This document shows, piece by piece, positions 40,067-54,287 of a stretch of DNA of 64,000 bases. Under the pieces are notes generated by a model. That model did not search any database and had not been told where the DNA came from. It saw only the letters and a list, made by a program, of their open reading frames with translations. A program made the translations under genes and the position numbers. The stretch's first letter is position 1; the number at the start of each line of letters is the position of its first letter. Source of the stretch: Panorpa germanica (Eukaryota; Arthropoda; Insecta; Mecoptera; Panorpidae); assembly GCA_963678705.1 (NCBI GenBank), contig OY783213.1, positions 10,792,451 through 10,856,450 of the forward strand. Reading direction: 5' to 3'.

Positions 40067-40694
40067 ATGGGCTTGTTTCCTCATTTTTTAGTGGTCGATT
40101 TTTCAATTGTTGATTGAAATTGATGTCAATAAATGTGTATTGGCGTGTCTATTTTATTAAATATATAAATGTTGACGGAGATATAGCAATTAAAAGTTTG
40201 AATTGTAGTTTTAGCGCTGGAAATAGTCGGCCATATTTGTATGGCGTGAAATGCATTTTAACGTCAGTTATTTGTTGAGTAGGTCAGTGCTGTGGTAATG
40301 TTCTGTAGCTGTTGGTAGTCGAAATAATCAAGTCAAGTCAAAGAATAATAAGTTTTTATTTTATTTAACCCTGTTAAGGCAGGCATAATAGTGGAATTTT
40401 CTTGTTCCTTGAAATAGCTGTAAATAATATTGGATATTTTGATATATAAATACATATAGCAGAGATTCATGAGCTGTAAGGTTGGCAGCGGTTGTGATGT
40501 CACATGCACTTGGAATATGTACAATGTTGAATCCCTTTAATAATTGAAGAGACAAAATGACTTTTTTAATTGTTAATATCTCTTAGCATATAAGGAGTTA
40601 TTAAAGAATAATAGAACATTTGAGGTTCTAGTAACAAACTTTATCAATATTTAGTACACTTTTATAGAAATCAAGACATAGGACACAAGCCCAT
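40067..40694 (+). mobile_element. family Y non-autonomous DNA transposon, full-length copy
   Basis: It has inverted termini ATGGGCTTGT..ACAAGCCCAT and is 628 bp long. The left side is marked by TTTTTAGTGGTCGATTTTTC and the right side by ACTTTTATAGAAATCAAGAC. Five copies are in the window. There is no transposase ORF; two overlapping short minus-strand ORFs inside are chance. The target duplication could not be resolved. Confidence 0.9.
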
Positions 40695-42215
40695 TAATAT
40701 AGAATTAGTTGAATATTTGAATTTAAAAAAGGAATTAAAATTTGAAATGAAGTTAAATTCACACACAAAAGATGTATTTTTAAAAGAAGTCTGTCAAAAT
40801 TATTCGAACCTATGTTACTACATCGAAAACAAGTCATACGTACTGTAATTTATCTAGCACATCTTGTATTTAAATTACTTAATTATAGTTAACACTAAAA
40901 GTAGCAAATTAAGTTTGTGTTCAATCCTAAATTAAAACGCAACCAATTAATTAGACTGTGATGTGGGAATTGTTTAATTGGTACGCGTCTTTCCCTGACT
41001 TCAATTTCGCGTGAGCTTTATTAATATCAAGTCGTTAGCGTTATAAGAGGTTTAATTGATCTAGGAGATAGCTAGCTACATTATTAAGACAACTAGTTCT
41101 ACATCTGTTTAGCGAGACTAATTACTTCTACATATTAATTTATTTCAAAATTTCACATGTGGTTTCATTAATTATGTATCGTGTAATTATCTGTTTTAAT
41201 AAAGATGTTTTGTCATTTATTAGCAACTATTTTAATTAAAGAGAAAATTACTAAATAACTAGTTTGAGAATTATTTAACAAATAAAATGAATTCATTGAA
41301 ATCAAGAAATAAATTATGAAGTCATGTGTAAATTTTAATATATTGCACATTGCAAACAAAACTGGCACTAAACAAAAATCACGATTAGTTCTCAAATACA
41401 ATATAAACATATTCTTGATCATATATTCGAATTTGATGCACGCTACTGCATCTGAAGGTTTTGCGATATCAGTAATTGAATTGTTATTTTAACGCTTGCA
41501 GGCCGAGAATATTCTGCTGTAATAATAATGAGAGATTGTACCAACATTGATCAGAATAGAACAATTATTATGATACAAGAACCATATTAACTTCACAGAC
41601 AATCATTATTTCCAACAGACACTGGACATTTGCAGTTTTCTATAGTTTGGTTCTAATGACCATCTATGCACAATTAGTGTGTCTATACATATCACAAGTT
41701 AAAATTTTCTTTATTCAATATTTCTGGCTTCTACCGTCTCAACTCCCGCCGCCACTGGAAATTTAGGGTTTACTATTTTTTTCATTAATTATGTTGCATT
41801 TTAAAGTTGCATTTTTACTAAAATTTTATTCGCATACATTAACAAACAATAGTTACTTGCACACTCCGTCACTGTTTTCATAATATTATTACCAACATTA
41901 GGCTATAACTAACAGTTGGTAATAGCAAACATTAGCATAATGTTGGAATGACTATGACATTAATGCGATGCAAACCTTTTAAAAGTTTATGAAAGCACTA
42001 TTAGGGTTATTATGAAGCCGTCATAACCCCGCATCCCTCACCGTAGCTATTATCATTACTTGATGTCATATATCCTGGTACGTCTCATCAAGTTTTAAAA
42101 TATGAACAAATGTTTAACTACATATGTTATATTACACTCAAAATAATTTAGGTTTAAAGCTTTGCTAACTAAAAGTCATTAACCTGATATAATTATTCTC
42201 ATTTTTCTGTTTACT

Positions 42216-42863
42216 TTAAGGTCAAATCAATACTAAAAATACATATTTTCGAGAATGTTTTTTGACGACACAGTACATATATAATTATTTCTATAATTAC
42301 TACGTGATAAAATAACATTTATTGAATACTTTGTTCATAAATAAATATCAAGAAATGAGGCATTGACAGCGAATCTTCGCAGACGTTTCAAAAAAATGTA
42401 ACAAAGCGGTGCCACTCATAACTCATTACTGGATTTTCTGAATACGAAAAACCAAAATGATTTCATTAGTTGATAAGTTTCTGCAGGTACTTCAGTCGTT
42501 TTTTATTGTTTTTTTAATTTTTTACAGCTCTTAGAATTCAAAATACCGATTTTTCATGAAAAAATCAGAAACTTTGTTATTTTAAAATACGTTAAAATTA
42601 AAAATTAAAAAAAAACTTGACAGCGTTACCTTGGCATTTATGTAAAGAAAGAGTGTGCGCAATTTCAATAGGATCGGTCCAGTAGATTTTGAGGAAACCG
42701 ACTCTGAAAAAGTTATGTGTGAAAAAACGCGAGAGGTGAAGACTTAAAACTCTATATCTTCGACAGTTTTACTCCAATCGATTTCAAATTTTCACACAAT
42801 AAACTTAATATGTTTTACATTAATATAGATAAATAAAAAAATTAAACCTTAGCGCCCCCTTAA
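42216..42863. mobile_element. TTAA-flanked non-autonomous element, family Z copy 2
   Basis: It runs from TTAAGGTCAAATC to ACCTTAGCGCCCCCTTAA and is 648 bp long. Its right end is the best-preserved terminus of the family; the left G-run is lost here. The interior matches copies 1 and 3. Confidence 0.85.
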
Positions 42864-43218
42864 GACGATCGTGTCGTAATGTTAAGAAATAAATTTAATA
42901 ATTTGTATAAAATGATTCTTTACTAAATCAATAAATTGCCAACGTACATCCCGTAAGAAACCTTCAATCGATTTAAAATATACGAATTCGAAATGACGTA
43001 TTGCATTGCAGTCTCACTAGACTATAATCTCATAACACAATTTTATTTAATTCAGTTCGTTTCAACTCCAAGTTTACAGTTTTGTTTGTTTTGCTTCCAT
43101 AATACGAGTATATGATTCTACGAACTGGTAGATATTAGTGTCTGGTAACATATAATTCCTCTTAATAGTCTAGCGTTGTCTTTATAAATGATTTTAATAT
43201 AATAATGTGTATCTCAAG

Positions 43219-43321
43219 TTATAACAAAGCTGCAAAATGCCACAGCAACAACAACAGCGACGCCATCAGCAAACTTCGAACTCTGAACCCGACACGAGAC
43301 TCTGTCATCATCAACTCGAGC
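43219..43321 (-). other. GC-rich patch with a 30-codon hydrophobic ORF
   Basis: The minus-strand ATG at 43311 opens a 30-codon ORF: a short Arg-containing start, then the hydrophobic run LLMASLLLLLWHFAALL and a stop. The frame is also open upstream, in phase 0 with a weak AG at the end of CTTGGCCTTGGAG. Such a tail would suit a membrane or GPI anchor, or a signal peptide. The position inside the beat-like intron makes an alternative terminal exon conceivable. The opposite strand reads a Q-rich 41-codon ORF (43237-43362), so composition alone may explain both. Confidence 0.25.
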
Positions 43322-44683
43322 TCCAAGGCCAAGAAATTGTACATTGTACATTGTTATTATAGAATTAAGAACAACTAATTAATGTATTGTTAACTTTAAG
43401 CTCTTTAATTATTTTAAAGTGGATAATAATCACACGACTTAACTGAACATTAGACTTGAATTGTTTGAATTGTAAGAATTTACAAACAAACAAACTTTTT
43501 AAGTTTTAAACCCGAGAAACCATTATTGTAAATTTAGTCTTTTTTTTCTAATACTGATTAAACGAAACATTTAACTGATTTTATGAACGATATACGACTA
43601 GCAAATAGCAGGGAATAGGAAGGGATGGGAGGAAAAGTTTTGAAGTACTTTGAATGGGGGTGGTAAGTGTGAATCGGAACGCATCGATGTTTAACGGTGA
43701 TGAATTATGTATCGATGTTTTAAAAGTTAAACGGAGTCGTCTAGTCGGCATTACCGCATCGGATTTATAGGTCAAACATGGAAGAAAAGGAAGCTGTTGT
43801 ACTTGGCAGTATTACCTCTAATATTCTTACGTAATATTTTACCTTTTATTTGATGTAATATTTACTATCGATAATTTTATTCTCACCTCTATTTAAGATT
43901 TTTTCTTTGACATTTAGTCTGTGAATTTGTAAAATGTTTTGCGTAGGAGGTGGCGTTAGCGCCCTCGTATTCGAAACGTCAAAAGTTTGTTCCCCAAAGG
44001 ATTGAATACGATCCGGGTACAAGAATATGTGAGAATGGTTTTATAATCCTCATCCTTTGAAATTAAATATACTCGTATGTAGAATTATTCGTTCACGTTT
44101 ATTACCATCAAATTTTGAGAACAAAAACTATAGATTAAAAAACAACCAGGAATGTATATACTCGTATATACTAGCGCATCACCCCATGTTATTAAATTGA
44201 AAGTTATTTGTTAAATTGAACTTATTGCAAAATATTATTATTAAAATAATTTTCGCTAATATATCCATTTCGCTCTAAACCTACTATTTAATCTAATTAA
44301 GCTCTGTATTGAACAATGGCCAGTGTCTCACCCTTATATTATAATCATAGCCTCTTGGCTCTATAGCTCTCTATCGCTCCCCCATTTTAAACTTAATTCC
44401 TCTGCACATTCGCCAAAAAGCGCCCATTTCCATCATGATGGCACTCGCTCCGCAGCCCTCTGTCGCTTCTTGCACTGGGGCTTCTGAACTTGAAATAAGT
44501 CCCCCTGTATACAAATCTCTCATAACAGTGGTGTATCGATAAAAATTAAAGAAAAAGTTTGCTCTCGTGATAATTTATGTTAGTGCAAAACAACTCCAAT
44601 ACACCCCCTAGAGTACACAAGTTTGACTTGGTGTACTGTCGTATCGGTATGTATGTATTGTGACACAACATATGCAAAGAACA

Positions 44684-44686
<3 letters not shown>

Positions 44687-44778
<92 letters not shown>

Positions 44779-44779
44779 C
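44687..44779. repeat. (TA)n microsatellite
   Basis: About 90 bp of TA with TGTA and TACA interruptions. Confidence 0.97.
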
Positions 44780-45065
44780 ATTAATTGTATTATAATGTTC
44801 AGTTGACTTCTCACTGTAACAAAAAAAGTTCTTCTTTTTTATTGACTATAAAAAGAAATGATATCAAAAGGATTTTATGTGGGTTACAACTTACAACTCT
44901 GTTGGGTATTCAAGGAAATGGAAAAGAACGGCAAATGCATTAACCAAAAAACAATTGGGTCTGGATATATAACAGACCCTGGTTCTGCAATATTCTACAA
45001 CGATCTTATCACAAAAATAATTCAATCTACGGAAAAACAGCAATATACTTGACTTGAGAATATGG

Positions 45066-45135
45066 AATATCGTTCTATCCAGTCGAGTCTCAAGTCATAA
45101 CATTCTAACCACTAAGCTGATCTGCTCGCATCGAC
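45066..45135 (-). repeat. probable tRNA-derived SINE head
   Basis: On the minus strand, GATCAGCTTAGTGGTTAGAA is very close to a tRNA D-arm/A-box, and about 35 bases on GAACGATATTCC resembles a degraded B-box. The body probably continues leftward to about 44860, where GGGTCTGTTATATATCCAGA followed by CCC forms a hairpin. It does not fold as a complete tRNA by eye, so a SINE is preferred over a tRNA gene. The 64-codon plus-strand ORF at 44858-45052 would lie in the SINE body. Confidence 0.4.
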
Positions 45136-45921
45136 GGCAAACAAAATAAAACGAACAATTGGCCAATGGTTTTATTGTAGCTATAAAAGGCAGGATACAA
45201 ACCAATGTCTATTTTAAATTTAAAATTAATTCACAGTTATGCCAGGCGCAGACTTCAGATATGACTGTCTTAATGTCAGTCGATGTTGCCTTTGTCGTAC
45301 AAATGTTCAATCCACGTGTCATACACTGCTGCACGAATCGTTCAACAAGGGAAGGTTTTATACTTGAAAGTGTTTGTTAAACAGTGTCAGTGTGAATAAT
45401 ATCAACAAATTAATAAAATAAATAAACCATCTTGATCAAACATTCGTTCCACCGTGTAGTAGGAAACTTGCCATGTCAATCTTCCAATATTTGACTCACA
45501 CGTTGGAGCAAGCATTTATTAACGGGCTGTAGTTCACCTACGTGTTTATGACTTTTTATTTGTTAGATGGCGACACAAATATTTGCATAATAAACAAAAG
45601 CTTACTTCATAATTTTTTTGTTAATGATAAATGTTGCATGCAAGCAGGTTTATCGTCGGCAACCACAATGAGCACATGAATTTAGTTGACATATAAATCT
45701 CTCTTTGAATATGCAGGGCTTTACCTTTCAACCTTAGGTTAATGCTTCTTGACAGAACTCGCTTTAGCTGTTGCAGGTCAGTCGGCCCTTACAGCACAGT
45801 CTTTATACTTAAGCAGTGACTTTTGAATATTAATGATATATGATAAATATGAAACAGTTTTAATGAAATCCCAGTAAACAATTTGGTGAAGTGTCTCGTT
45901 TGGTGATGTTCTAGCACTTCA

Positions 45922-46480
45922 ATGGGCTTGTGTCCTATGTCTTAATTTCTATAAAAGTGTACTATATATTGATAAGGTGGGTCAAATGTTCAATTATTTA
46001 ACTCCTTATATGTTAAGAGATATTAACAATTAAAAAAGTCATTTTGTCTTTTTAATTATTAAAGATTGTACACATTGCAACTGCATGTGACATCACAACC
46101 GCTGCCACCCTTACAGCTCATAAATCTCTGCTCTATGTATTTATACATCAAATATTATTTATTAAAATTTCAATATTATGTCTGCCGTAACAGGGTTAAA
46201 TAAAATAAAGACTTATTATTCTTTGCCTTGACTTGATTATTTGACTACCAATAGCTACAAAACATTACCACTGCACTGATCTACTCAACAAATAGCTGAC
46301 GTTAAAATACATTTCACGTCATACAAATATGGCCTACCATTTCTAGCTAAAACTACAATTCAAATTTTCCGTCAACATTTACATATTTAATAAAATAGAC
46401 ACGTCAATGTATATTTATTGACATCAATTTCAATGAACAATTGAAAAATCGACCACTAAAATATGAGGACACAAGCCCAT
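45922..46480 (-). mobile_element. family Y non-autonomous DNA transposon, reverse-oriented copy
   Basis: This 559-bp copy begins ATGGGCTTGTGTCCTATGTC and ends GAGGACACAAGCCCAT. It is the reverse complement of the 40067, 60949 and 62216 copies along its length, including the CTTGACTTGATTATTTGACT and CGTCAACATTTACATATTTA segments. Confidence 0.9.
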
Positions 46481-49400
46481 TATAGTTCGCTAAGTGTAGC
46501 CGATAAAATAGACATTTCATATGAACGACTGTGAGAAACTGAACTGTGAATGAACTGTTTCATGACAAAAAAAGTATACGCATCTTCAATATGGTGTCAA
46601 AGTGACTACAAAATGTTGACTGAGATTCTGTAATGATTCTAAACTATAAATATCTATAACGTGTGAAAATAGTGTATTACTATTAATATTATTAAGCATT
46701 TGCGTTTGTAAATACAAGTATTTAGTATTATAAACTTAATACAAATCCAATTGTATTATATTAAATCATATACATAACCTATAGGTATGTATTTATTTTG
46801 GATTTAAATAGTTAAACGTTAATATATGTTGTTGCAATTGCAATATAAAATATATGTAAATAGTTATGAATGGTATTTTAATACTTGTAGTTCAACTAAC
46901 ATTTAAACAAAATCATACTTTGTAGAATATTAAACTCGATTTGTAAACTTTCGGTGCAAGTTGCTTGCTTGCTAAATATAGTACATAGTATCTTTCAAAA
47001 AGAGGTATCATTAGAGTTAAATAAGAGTGCAATATCTACTGATAACACCATCTAAGAAAAACACAACATCAAAGAGAATTACAGGGTGTTATGAATTTAG
47101 ACGGACGTGATCAATAAGATATAAAAAGTCTCGGAGAATGTATCTAAAGATTCAATAGAAATTCGATTGTATATTTTTCTTAGAGAGTTTGAAGTGAACT
47201 TCATTTCTTACTATAGCTAAGTTGACCCTTGACCCCACTGATATCAATATAATACTCGTAATTAATTCTACACTTTACCAAAGAAATACGTCTGAAGCAA
47301 ATCGTTTCTTTGAAGAGATCAGTTAAAGCTCTTTCACAGCAAGTAATACATCAGGATCAAATTCTTTACTTTGTTTGTATGTTATTTATCTCAAAAGATC
47401 CTTTCTTGTTGACCTGGAGATCATAAAGGTACGAGTGCAGTGACCCCCATTTAACTTGAACACAAAGAAAAACTTTATAAGCGATCACCCAGCAAGAATT
47501 TTCTTAGCTGAAAGAATTTCTACGACGAAAACCGTCTGAGTACCAACTTAATGTCAAGAGACAAATATTTTACGAAGAATTATAAATAATGTTAATTCGT
47601 TGTCGTCTTCGTTGTTTTGTTTATTTCTTTCTTACTCGAACGTGCGATTAAGGATTAGCTTTATGACTAGGATATGATAATTTAAAGAGATTATATATTT
47701 CACGGAATTTATGTAAAAAAATAATAATTAATATAAAAGTTTTGCTATAGAATGATAAATAGAGATGAAAAACGAGGAAATAATAAAAAAAGTTAAGTAA
47801 CTCAAACAATGTTACACGGAGCATGATATATCTTTTATCTTGAGGATTAGCAGACGCTTGCATGTGTATTTCGCGACTTTAAAAAGCCGTATAGTCATAA
47901 GTAAACTGTTTTCAAAGTATACGAGCATACTTTTTGTTTCTTTCTTAGAGGGTTTTGTTTTGGAAGAGAGTGTTGCACTTTCTAGTGCAGTTTCACTCGA
48001 TTTCCGGCACCGTGTATGTATTATGCGTTCTATCAAAGAAAGACATTCTCCTTCTAAATTTTATCGTTTTCCATTTCAAAAAGTATCGCGCTGTTTCTAT
48101 TTAACAGTATAATTATTTTGAATTTAAAGTGTCTAAATGACAGTGTCATTTTTGGAATTATCAACAACAACAAAAAATCCACACTTTATTTTTTATATTT
48201 CATTATCTTACTGTGGTTTCAATAGCTATAATCTAAGCATGATCTGTTTTTTATTCAAATACAATGTTTATAAATAATTAATAATAGACAAATAGGGTTC
48301 TGTCGGCTTCACTAACAAAATATAGCCGCAAGTAAATTTAATTAATTATTATTTTTTATATAATTTCGTTCACTTATTTTAATTCATTTCAAACAGAGAT
48401 ATGGAACTTAAAAACGTCTTAGTAACCTAAAAAAGGCATAACGGTATTTCTGTATTAATAATTATCTATAAAAAATTTAGTTTGATTAAAAAACAGATGG
48501 ATCTCTTAGTACAAGGTTATATCTCGCATTAATTGTAGTAAAATAATTGTGTATTTATTTATTATATAGCGCATTTTTTGTGTTCTATTTGTAAGCGAAA
48601 AATGACAAAACTGGTGTAAAATTATAAATACAAAGCAACACTGTACGGCGTTGAACAAGCAGTGTAACAAAATAGTGTGGAATTAAATTATGGAAAAAAA
48701 GAACGCCATTAAGATCGTTTATTAAGCGTTTATTATTCACTGCCAGTACCGCACTGAATCGTTAAAATACATTTGCTTTTAATTTTTGTCTTTTTGTACA
48801 TGTTTCTAAGTTCCTAAAAATGTTTCTTTAACTAATTACTTTAGTACTTTAGGGTAATCCTGAAGGTGCAGGATTTGCACCACATTCGGATCTTTTTAAT
48901 AATAAATTTCCAAAAAGAAACATGGTAATAAATATATATGTCGTTACAAGTTCAAATTTAGAATAAATAATTATTTACAAGTGAAATTAAAAAAAACTGT
49001 TACAGTATTTCAATGATAAACATCTAGCGTTAAGAAAAGGGTAGGGGGAGTGAATAAGAAGAAATACATCTACAAATTTGAAATTCAATTTACATTTACT
49101 ATTATTTCAATATTACACCATTCATTTTGAAACTACATAAACTTTGTCTCACGTACGATTAGTTTGAAAGCGTTGGATGTTTAGCATTCATTCCACATGC
49201 TTCAATTATCATAACGCTCCATTCTGTAAACTCTCAGCTGAACTGAGCCGAACTGGTTTAAAACAAACTTTGTCAAATAATATTTTATTGAGGATTATTT
49301 TGTACAATCTCTAAAATACTCAAATAGCAGCCATTCTTTTTACGACATAAGTATATCAATTATAATTAAATTGTATTGAGAACTGGTATTCTATTGGCGT

Positions 49401-49543
49401 GTCTTCATTGGTACAACATTTCTACATACAGAAACTATTATATTAAATAATTAATTTAGTAGTATATTTAATTATAATGTAAACTGTGTCACGAACACTT
49501 TTTAAGATTTATAAATATTGCTTTGAATAAAATTACTGTTTAA

Positions 49544-49636
49544 ATAAAAACTTAAGATGTCTAGGTTGTTGCCCAAATTTGTTCAACACCTTCCCAATGG
49601 AGTGAGTGTCCTCCTCTTTCCTTTTCCTATGAACAT
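49544..49636 (-). repeat. family W repeat fragment, copy 2
   Basis: It matches 36139-36235. The minus-strand frame again reads HRKRKEED ... VLNKFGQQPRHLKFLFK. It lies in the beat-like intron with no splice context that would make it an exon. Confidence 0.55.
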
Positions 49637-52600
49637 TCCCTGCTGCAGATCCGATAGTCAGATTCAAACTATATTTGACAACGCTGATTACCACATATAT
49701 CTTAAAAATATATATAGCTCTGTCTTTCCAACACACATTCGTGTATACTTCTCTCTTTTTAACAACTCTGTAATCTTTTTATATAAATGTATAATTTATT
49801 ATGCAAGTGTTAAGAAAAAAGCATCTACTTATAATTTTTACTTAAGTATACTTCTGCATATTAACTTTATCATTTAGCACTGTTTATCAACAGCACCCCA
49901 GTAAAAACACTAATTACATAAAAGTAATAAAAATAGTAATTTCCCGCTGTGAAAAATATAGAACTGTATTGTCAGTACGTAGCAAAACTTTTTGTGAAAC
50001 ATTTTTATCAAGAATTTCCATGAAAAGTTTCAGGTTTATTTCAAAAATAAATTATTTGTATTTTAAAAATTACAACTCAAGAAGAAATTGTTTTTAATGT
50101 AACCACCAAGTTGTTAATGAACGGTAATTATGTTTTTAGTGAAATATTTTTTAACTTAACAAAATGAAATGAAAGAAGTATTTGATGACGCAGTAGCCAG
50201 GAGCGTTTAGCGTGTTTGAGTTTGATTCTCAGATAAACGCGTCATTTTCTGGGTTTGGCTGTTAACAAGTTAATTGATATACGTTTGGCTTTGGAATGGC
50301 TTTGGAATTACCTGCAGATAGATTTCATTAACAAAAGTCAGTTAAAAGGAAAGGATTTTTTTGAATCATCCAAATTTAAGTAAGAAAAGATGATTCAGAA
50401 ATGACACCCGAAAATTTATACCAACTATAATCAAAATCAAAAGTAATCATTGCAAAATTCCAGCTCACGTGTATAAAATTAATGTTTAATCTTACGATAT
50501 TAGATCATATTATATTTAAATATATAAATATGGAGATATAAGGACAAACTTTGTTAACTAAATAAAAAGAGTAAGACAATTTCCTCTGCGCCTGGGGCCT
50601 CAAGCAACCTGAATCCACAAATATATGATACCATCTGAAAAAAAACACCATCAAAAATTACAAGGTACCGTGATTGATCCAATCAAAGATATCAAGACAG
50701 TATGAGTTTCTCATTGGAAAAACTGATCAACAAGACAAAATAGGACCCAAGATATTAAAATCACCGAAAAAAGTAGAAGAAAAAGAAAAATGAAAGTATT
50801 TAACTTTAGTTTAGTTTGATATTTAATATATAATTAATGTTAATTACCCTGCAATAACGTAGCAAATATATCATTCAAGAAGAACTTATCTACCAATTTA
50901 TTTTATTCTATTTTCTTAAATCCTTATTAAAAGTTTTCTTATAAGACTTATAAGGGATCATAATACACCGTGCTCTAAAACGACATACTTTGTTTGCGAG
51001 AATAAAATTGAGCTCCGGGGAACCAATATTTTGACGTGGACTTTAATATCATTTCATATGAAATCAAGATAAACTATTTTATTATCAGAGCCCCTTAAGT
51101 CTTCATGGTTTCCTTTCCTCAGAGAGGGTGAATTTACCCTTATCCCGTTATATATTCCACCACTGTGAGTAATTATACGAAGTTTAGTGCTTTAAGACAA
51201 ACTTGGTCGAATCTATTTTCAAGGGAATTCTATATCCTTCTTTTACTTTTAGTATATGCTTACTGTTTTATATAATTTGCATAAAAAAAACTTGAGCGAA
51301 TCCCCTTTTTGGAAAACTCAGAACATGAGCGTCCACAGAAAATTTGACAAACGAATGTAAAGATCACATTATATCGAATTTCAATTTATTATGAGTAATA
51401 AAAAATGGTCATATAGACAGAAAATTAATTTTTAGAACTGGTAAGAAAGTGTTCAAGTGAAAACGATCAAGCGTTAAGTCTGAGTTAAGATAAGTGAATT
51501 AGTATAATTTCCAATTAAAGGCGTAAGCTGCTGACCTGACAGTAGATACTCAGTAAACATTTTGGAGTTACTTTGCCGTCATATTAAGATGCGTATGATT
51601 TTTTTGTCATGAAATGACTAATTTATCGGCTACAAATGGCGAAACTACACCATCTATTAGAATACAAATGAAGATAAGCTTGATACGAACTATGCAGAAG
51701 TGCAATAGTAATAGAAACGTCACAAAGCAAGACACTTCACCAAATTGTTTACTAAGTAGCTACTGGTCTCACAACTATGTAGTTGTCATGACACAGGCGA
51801 GTAGCTGCTTTGAATTATGTTGTGTGCTGACATTCTGCTGTTTTTTGCTTAGGTGGGGAAAGCCAGTGACAGTGAAAACACATTTTTTTGTAGTTATTTG
51901 TAAGCAACTGTTAGTACTGACTCACTCGCACATGACAGTAATTCGCTTAATATGATCACACAGTGCGAGTAGCTATACTTCTACAACTGTCCAAATCAAC
52001 GTGAACGCTGACTCGCTCCGTGTATCTTTAGTATTTCTGTTTTATTTTACTTATTGTAAAGTGATAACAGATTCATGTAAAATTAGCTAGGAGTAATATA
52101 TCAACGCTTTGCACTGTATTGCGGTGCGAAGGTGATCTTGAACGTTATACTGAACTAAATTTTCAAATTTAAACTATAATTAATAAAAAAACTACTGATA
52201 ATGGTGGAAATAGTGTGACGTTTTAAGTATATAAAAGATTTATTGTGGTTTTAGATCGTTAAAAAACCTAATCCAGAAAAATGGACAGAAACAAGTGGAG
52301 AGCATTTGCTCCCTATCTTGCGGACGCACATGGCTTAGGATTCAGGATTCTAGGATCAGGAACCGCCTAGTATCCTAACTCCCTACACCAAGAATCTTAT
52401 CTGTTATTGCTTTGGATACCCTAATAATTCATCAGTGTTCCATTTATTCATAGGGGCGTACGGTGTACGGCGTATGGGGTACGAACCACTTCCTTAATCG
52501 ACCATAAATGGGTGTCCTGTAGAGTGGGCCCATTCGTCTTGTTTATTTCAGCATTTATTATATTAAAAAGTACAGGAAATTCAGCACTGCTACGCTCTTT

Positions 52601-53536
52601 TGTTATTAGCTGAAGGGTATTTTAAATTTATAAATTAACAGTCTCATCATTTTAGCGCATCTCCTCAAAAAAATTTAAACTGTCGACATGAGCAGATTTT
52701 GTGGTGTCGTGGCCTCATATAAGGAGCGAACCATAAATTATGTCACACAAATTTCCTGCAATTCTAACCCTCGCGGAAATCTTAAACAATTTCATAGATT
52801 TTCTCAAAAAAGTTATATTTTATGTCACATTTTCTTGACCCCTATGGATGGCTCTATTTGAATTACACCGCTGCCTGATACTTTTATGATTATGTACATA
52901 ACTTGATAACAATCAAATCCAGAAAATATAATTCTGAACCGAGGATCAAAAAGGAAGACACAGCAGTCATAATCAAGCATCAATGCTTTCGCTCTCTGTG
53001 TCGTTACGATCTTAAATACAAACCTTATTTATAACTGATTCATTATTTTCAGTAATCAATCAGTTGAGCGTCAATCTCTCAATTGATTTTTCTAATAATA
53101 ATAACATAAGTGTTCTTGTGTTATATGGTATAATATAACGCTTAAAATAATAGCAATGATACAACATGGTAGACATTCAAGTTAATATAGTGAGAGTAGA
53201 AATTCTAAACTATTTGTTGTTATTGGAAACAACTAGGGTTTCGGGTTATATCTTGAACATAAAGTAAACATGTGGTATTATATAAACATTTACTAAATAA
53301 ACACTAAAGTAATTCTGTACAATTATTTTGAATGTTTACTCTGAGTCTTATATAATATATTGGCACAATGTAATATTTATAGAAAATTAATCTATATATG
53401 GAAATCTCTATTATAATGATAATAGATAATATTCTCTATAAAATATACTGGTATATTAATCTATTCAATCTAATCCAAAGTAATCCTTATCGATGTACTT
53501 TATTTAGAAAGTGTTTGTTTCAAATTTGTATTGAAA
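49637..53536. other. intronic AT-rich stretch
   Basis: No exon was recognised. A plus-strand 113-codon ORF at 51614-51955 has no motif and atypical composition; I treat it as chance. A repeated GCGAGTAGCT occurs near 51798 and 51965. Confidence 0.4.
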
Positions 53537-54287
53537 TTAAGGGAGGGGTTAGGGTTTCAGCGTAAAAAAAAACACTTTTTTGCGATTTTTTTTCTAAAGT
53601 ATAGATTTTATTATTATTATTATTGAGTAATTTTATTCGAACCTTTTGTACATTATTGAGCATACTTTTGAATATGTTGTATAATTTTGTCATGCAGCAA
53701 TATTGAAGCATAAGCCGGTAACAGAGCTTCCTCCAGAAGGTCTTGGGAAAAAAGAAATTTGCGGTGTTCACTATAACTCGGCCGGATATTATCTCAAAAT
53801 GAAAAACCATTAAAATTTAGTTAAATTATAATCAAATCTTCCCACAACGTTCTCTGATAATTTTTTTTTCATTTAAAATTTTTTGGCGGCCATCTAAAGT
53901 GTGAACTGTTATTTTCCACGAAAAATTCCGCTGTTTTGTGGGTGGGAAACACCCGTAATGTAAAAAAAAATCTTTTATCTAAACGTTGGGGGGAGGTATT
54001 TTATATGTAGAAGGTTAATTAGTTTTTAAATGGCAGTAAACACGGACTTTGAAAAAGTAGTTTTGAGAAAAACGCGTTCGACAGCTGCACTGCTATCCCG
54101 AATGCCCGCTGCTGTTAGGGTTATAGCGTTAAAGGCGAGGAGATTAATAAGACAATAACTTCAAGAATATTGCTTAGATCGGCTTAAAATTTTAAGGACA
54201 AAATTTCTTGAAATGTTAAACAATAAGATAAGACAAAAAAAAAAATTTGGATTTTTCGAAAGTGAAAACTGTAACCCCCGCCCTTAA
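53537..54287. mobile_element. 751-bp TTAA-flanked non-autonomous element
   Basis: Left end TTAAGGGAGGGGTTAGGGTT; right end, read inward on the minus strand, TTAAGGGCGGGGGTTACAGT. The same TTAA target and G-run start suggest the transposase group that mobilised family Z, but the interiors do not match. It contains a 96-codon minus-strand ORF without recognisable motifs. Confidence 0.7.

Noticed and set aside
44400-44520. GC-richer patch with short open frames on both strands
   Set aside because: No splice-bounded frame matched any family I recognise; could be a regulatory patch, but nothing supports a call.
47812-48112. Overlapping ORFs on both strands (about 74 and 90 codons)
   Set aside because: Both lack motifs, and overlapping open frames on opposite strands suggest a chance lack of stops.
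51614-51955. 113-codon plus-strand ORF
   Set aside because: No recognisable domain, low-complexity composition, and no splice or promoter context; length is within chance for this window.
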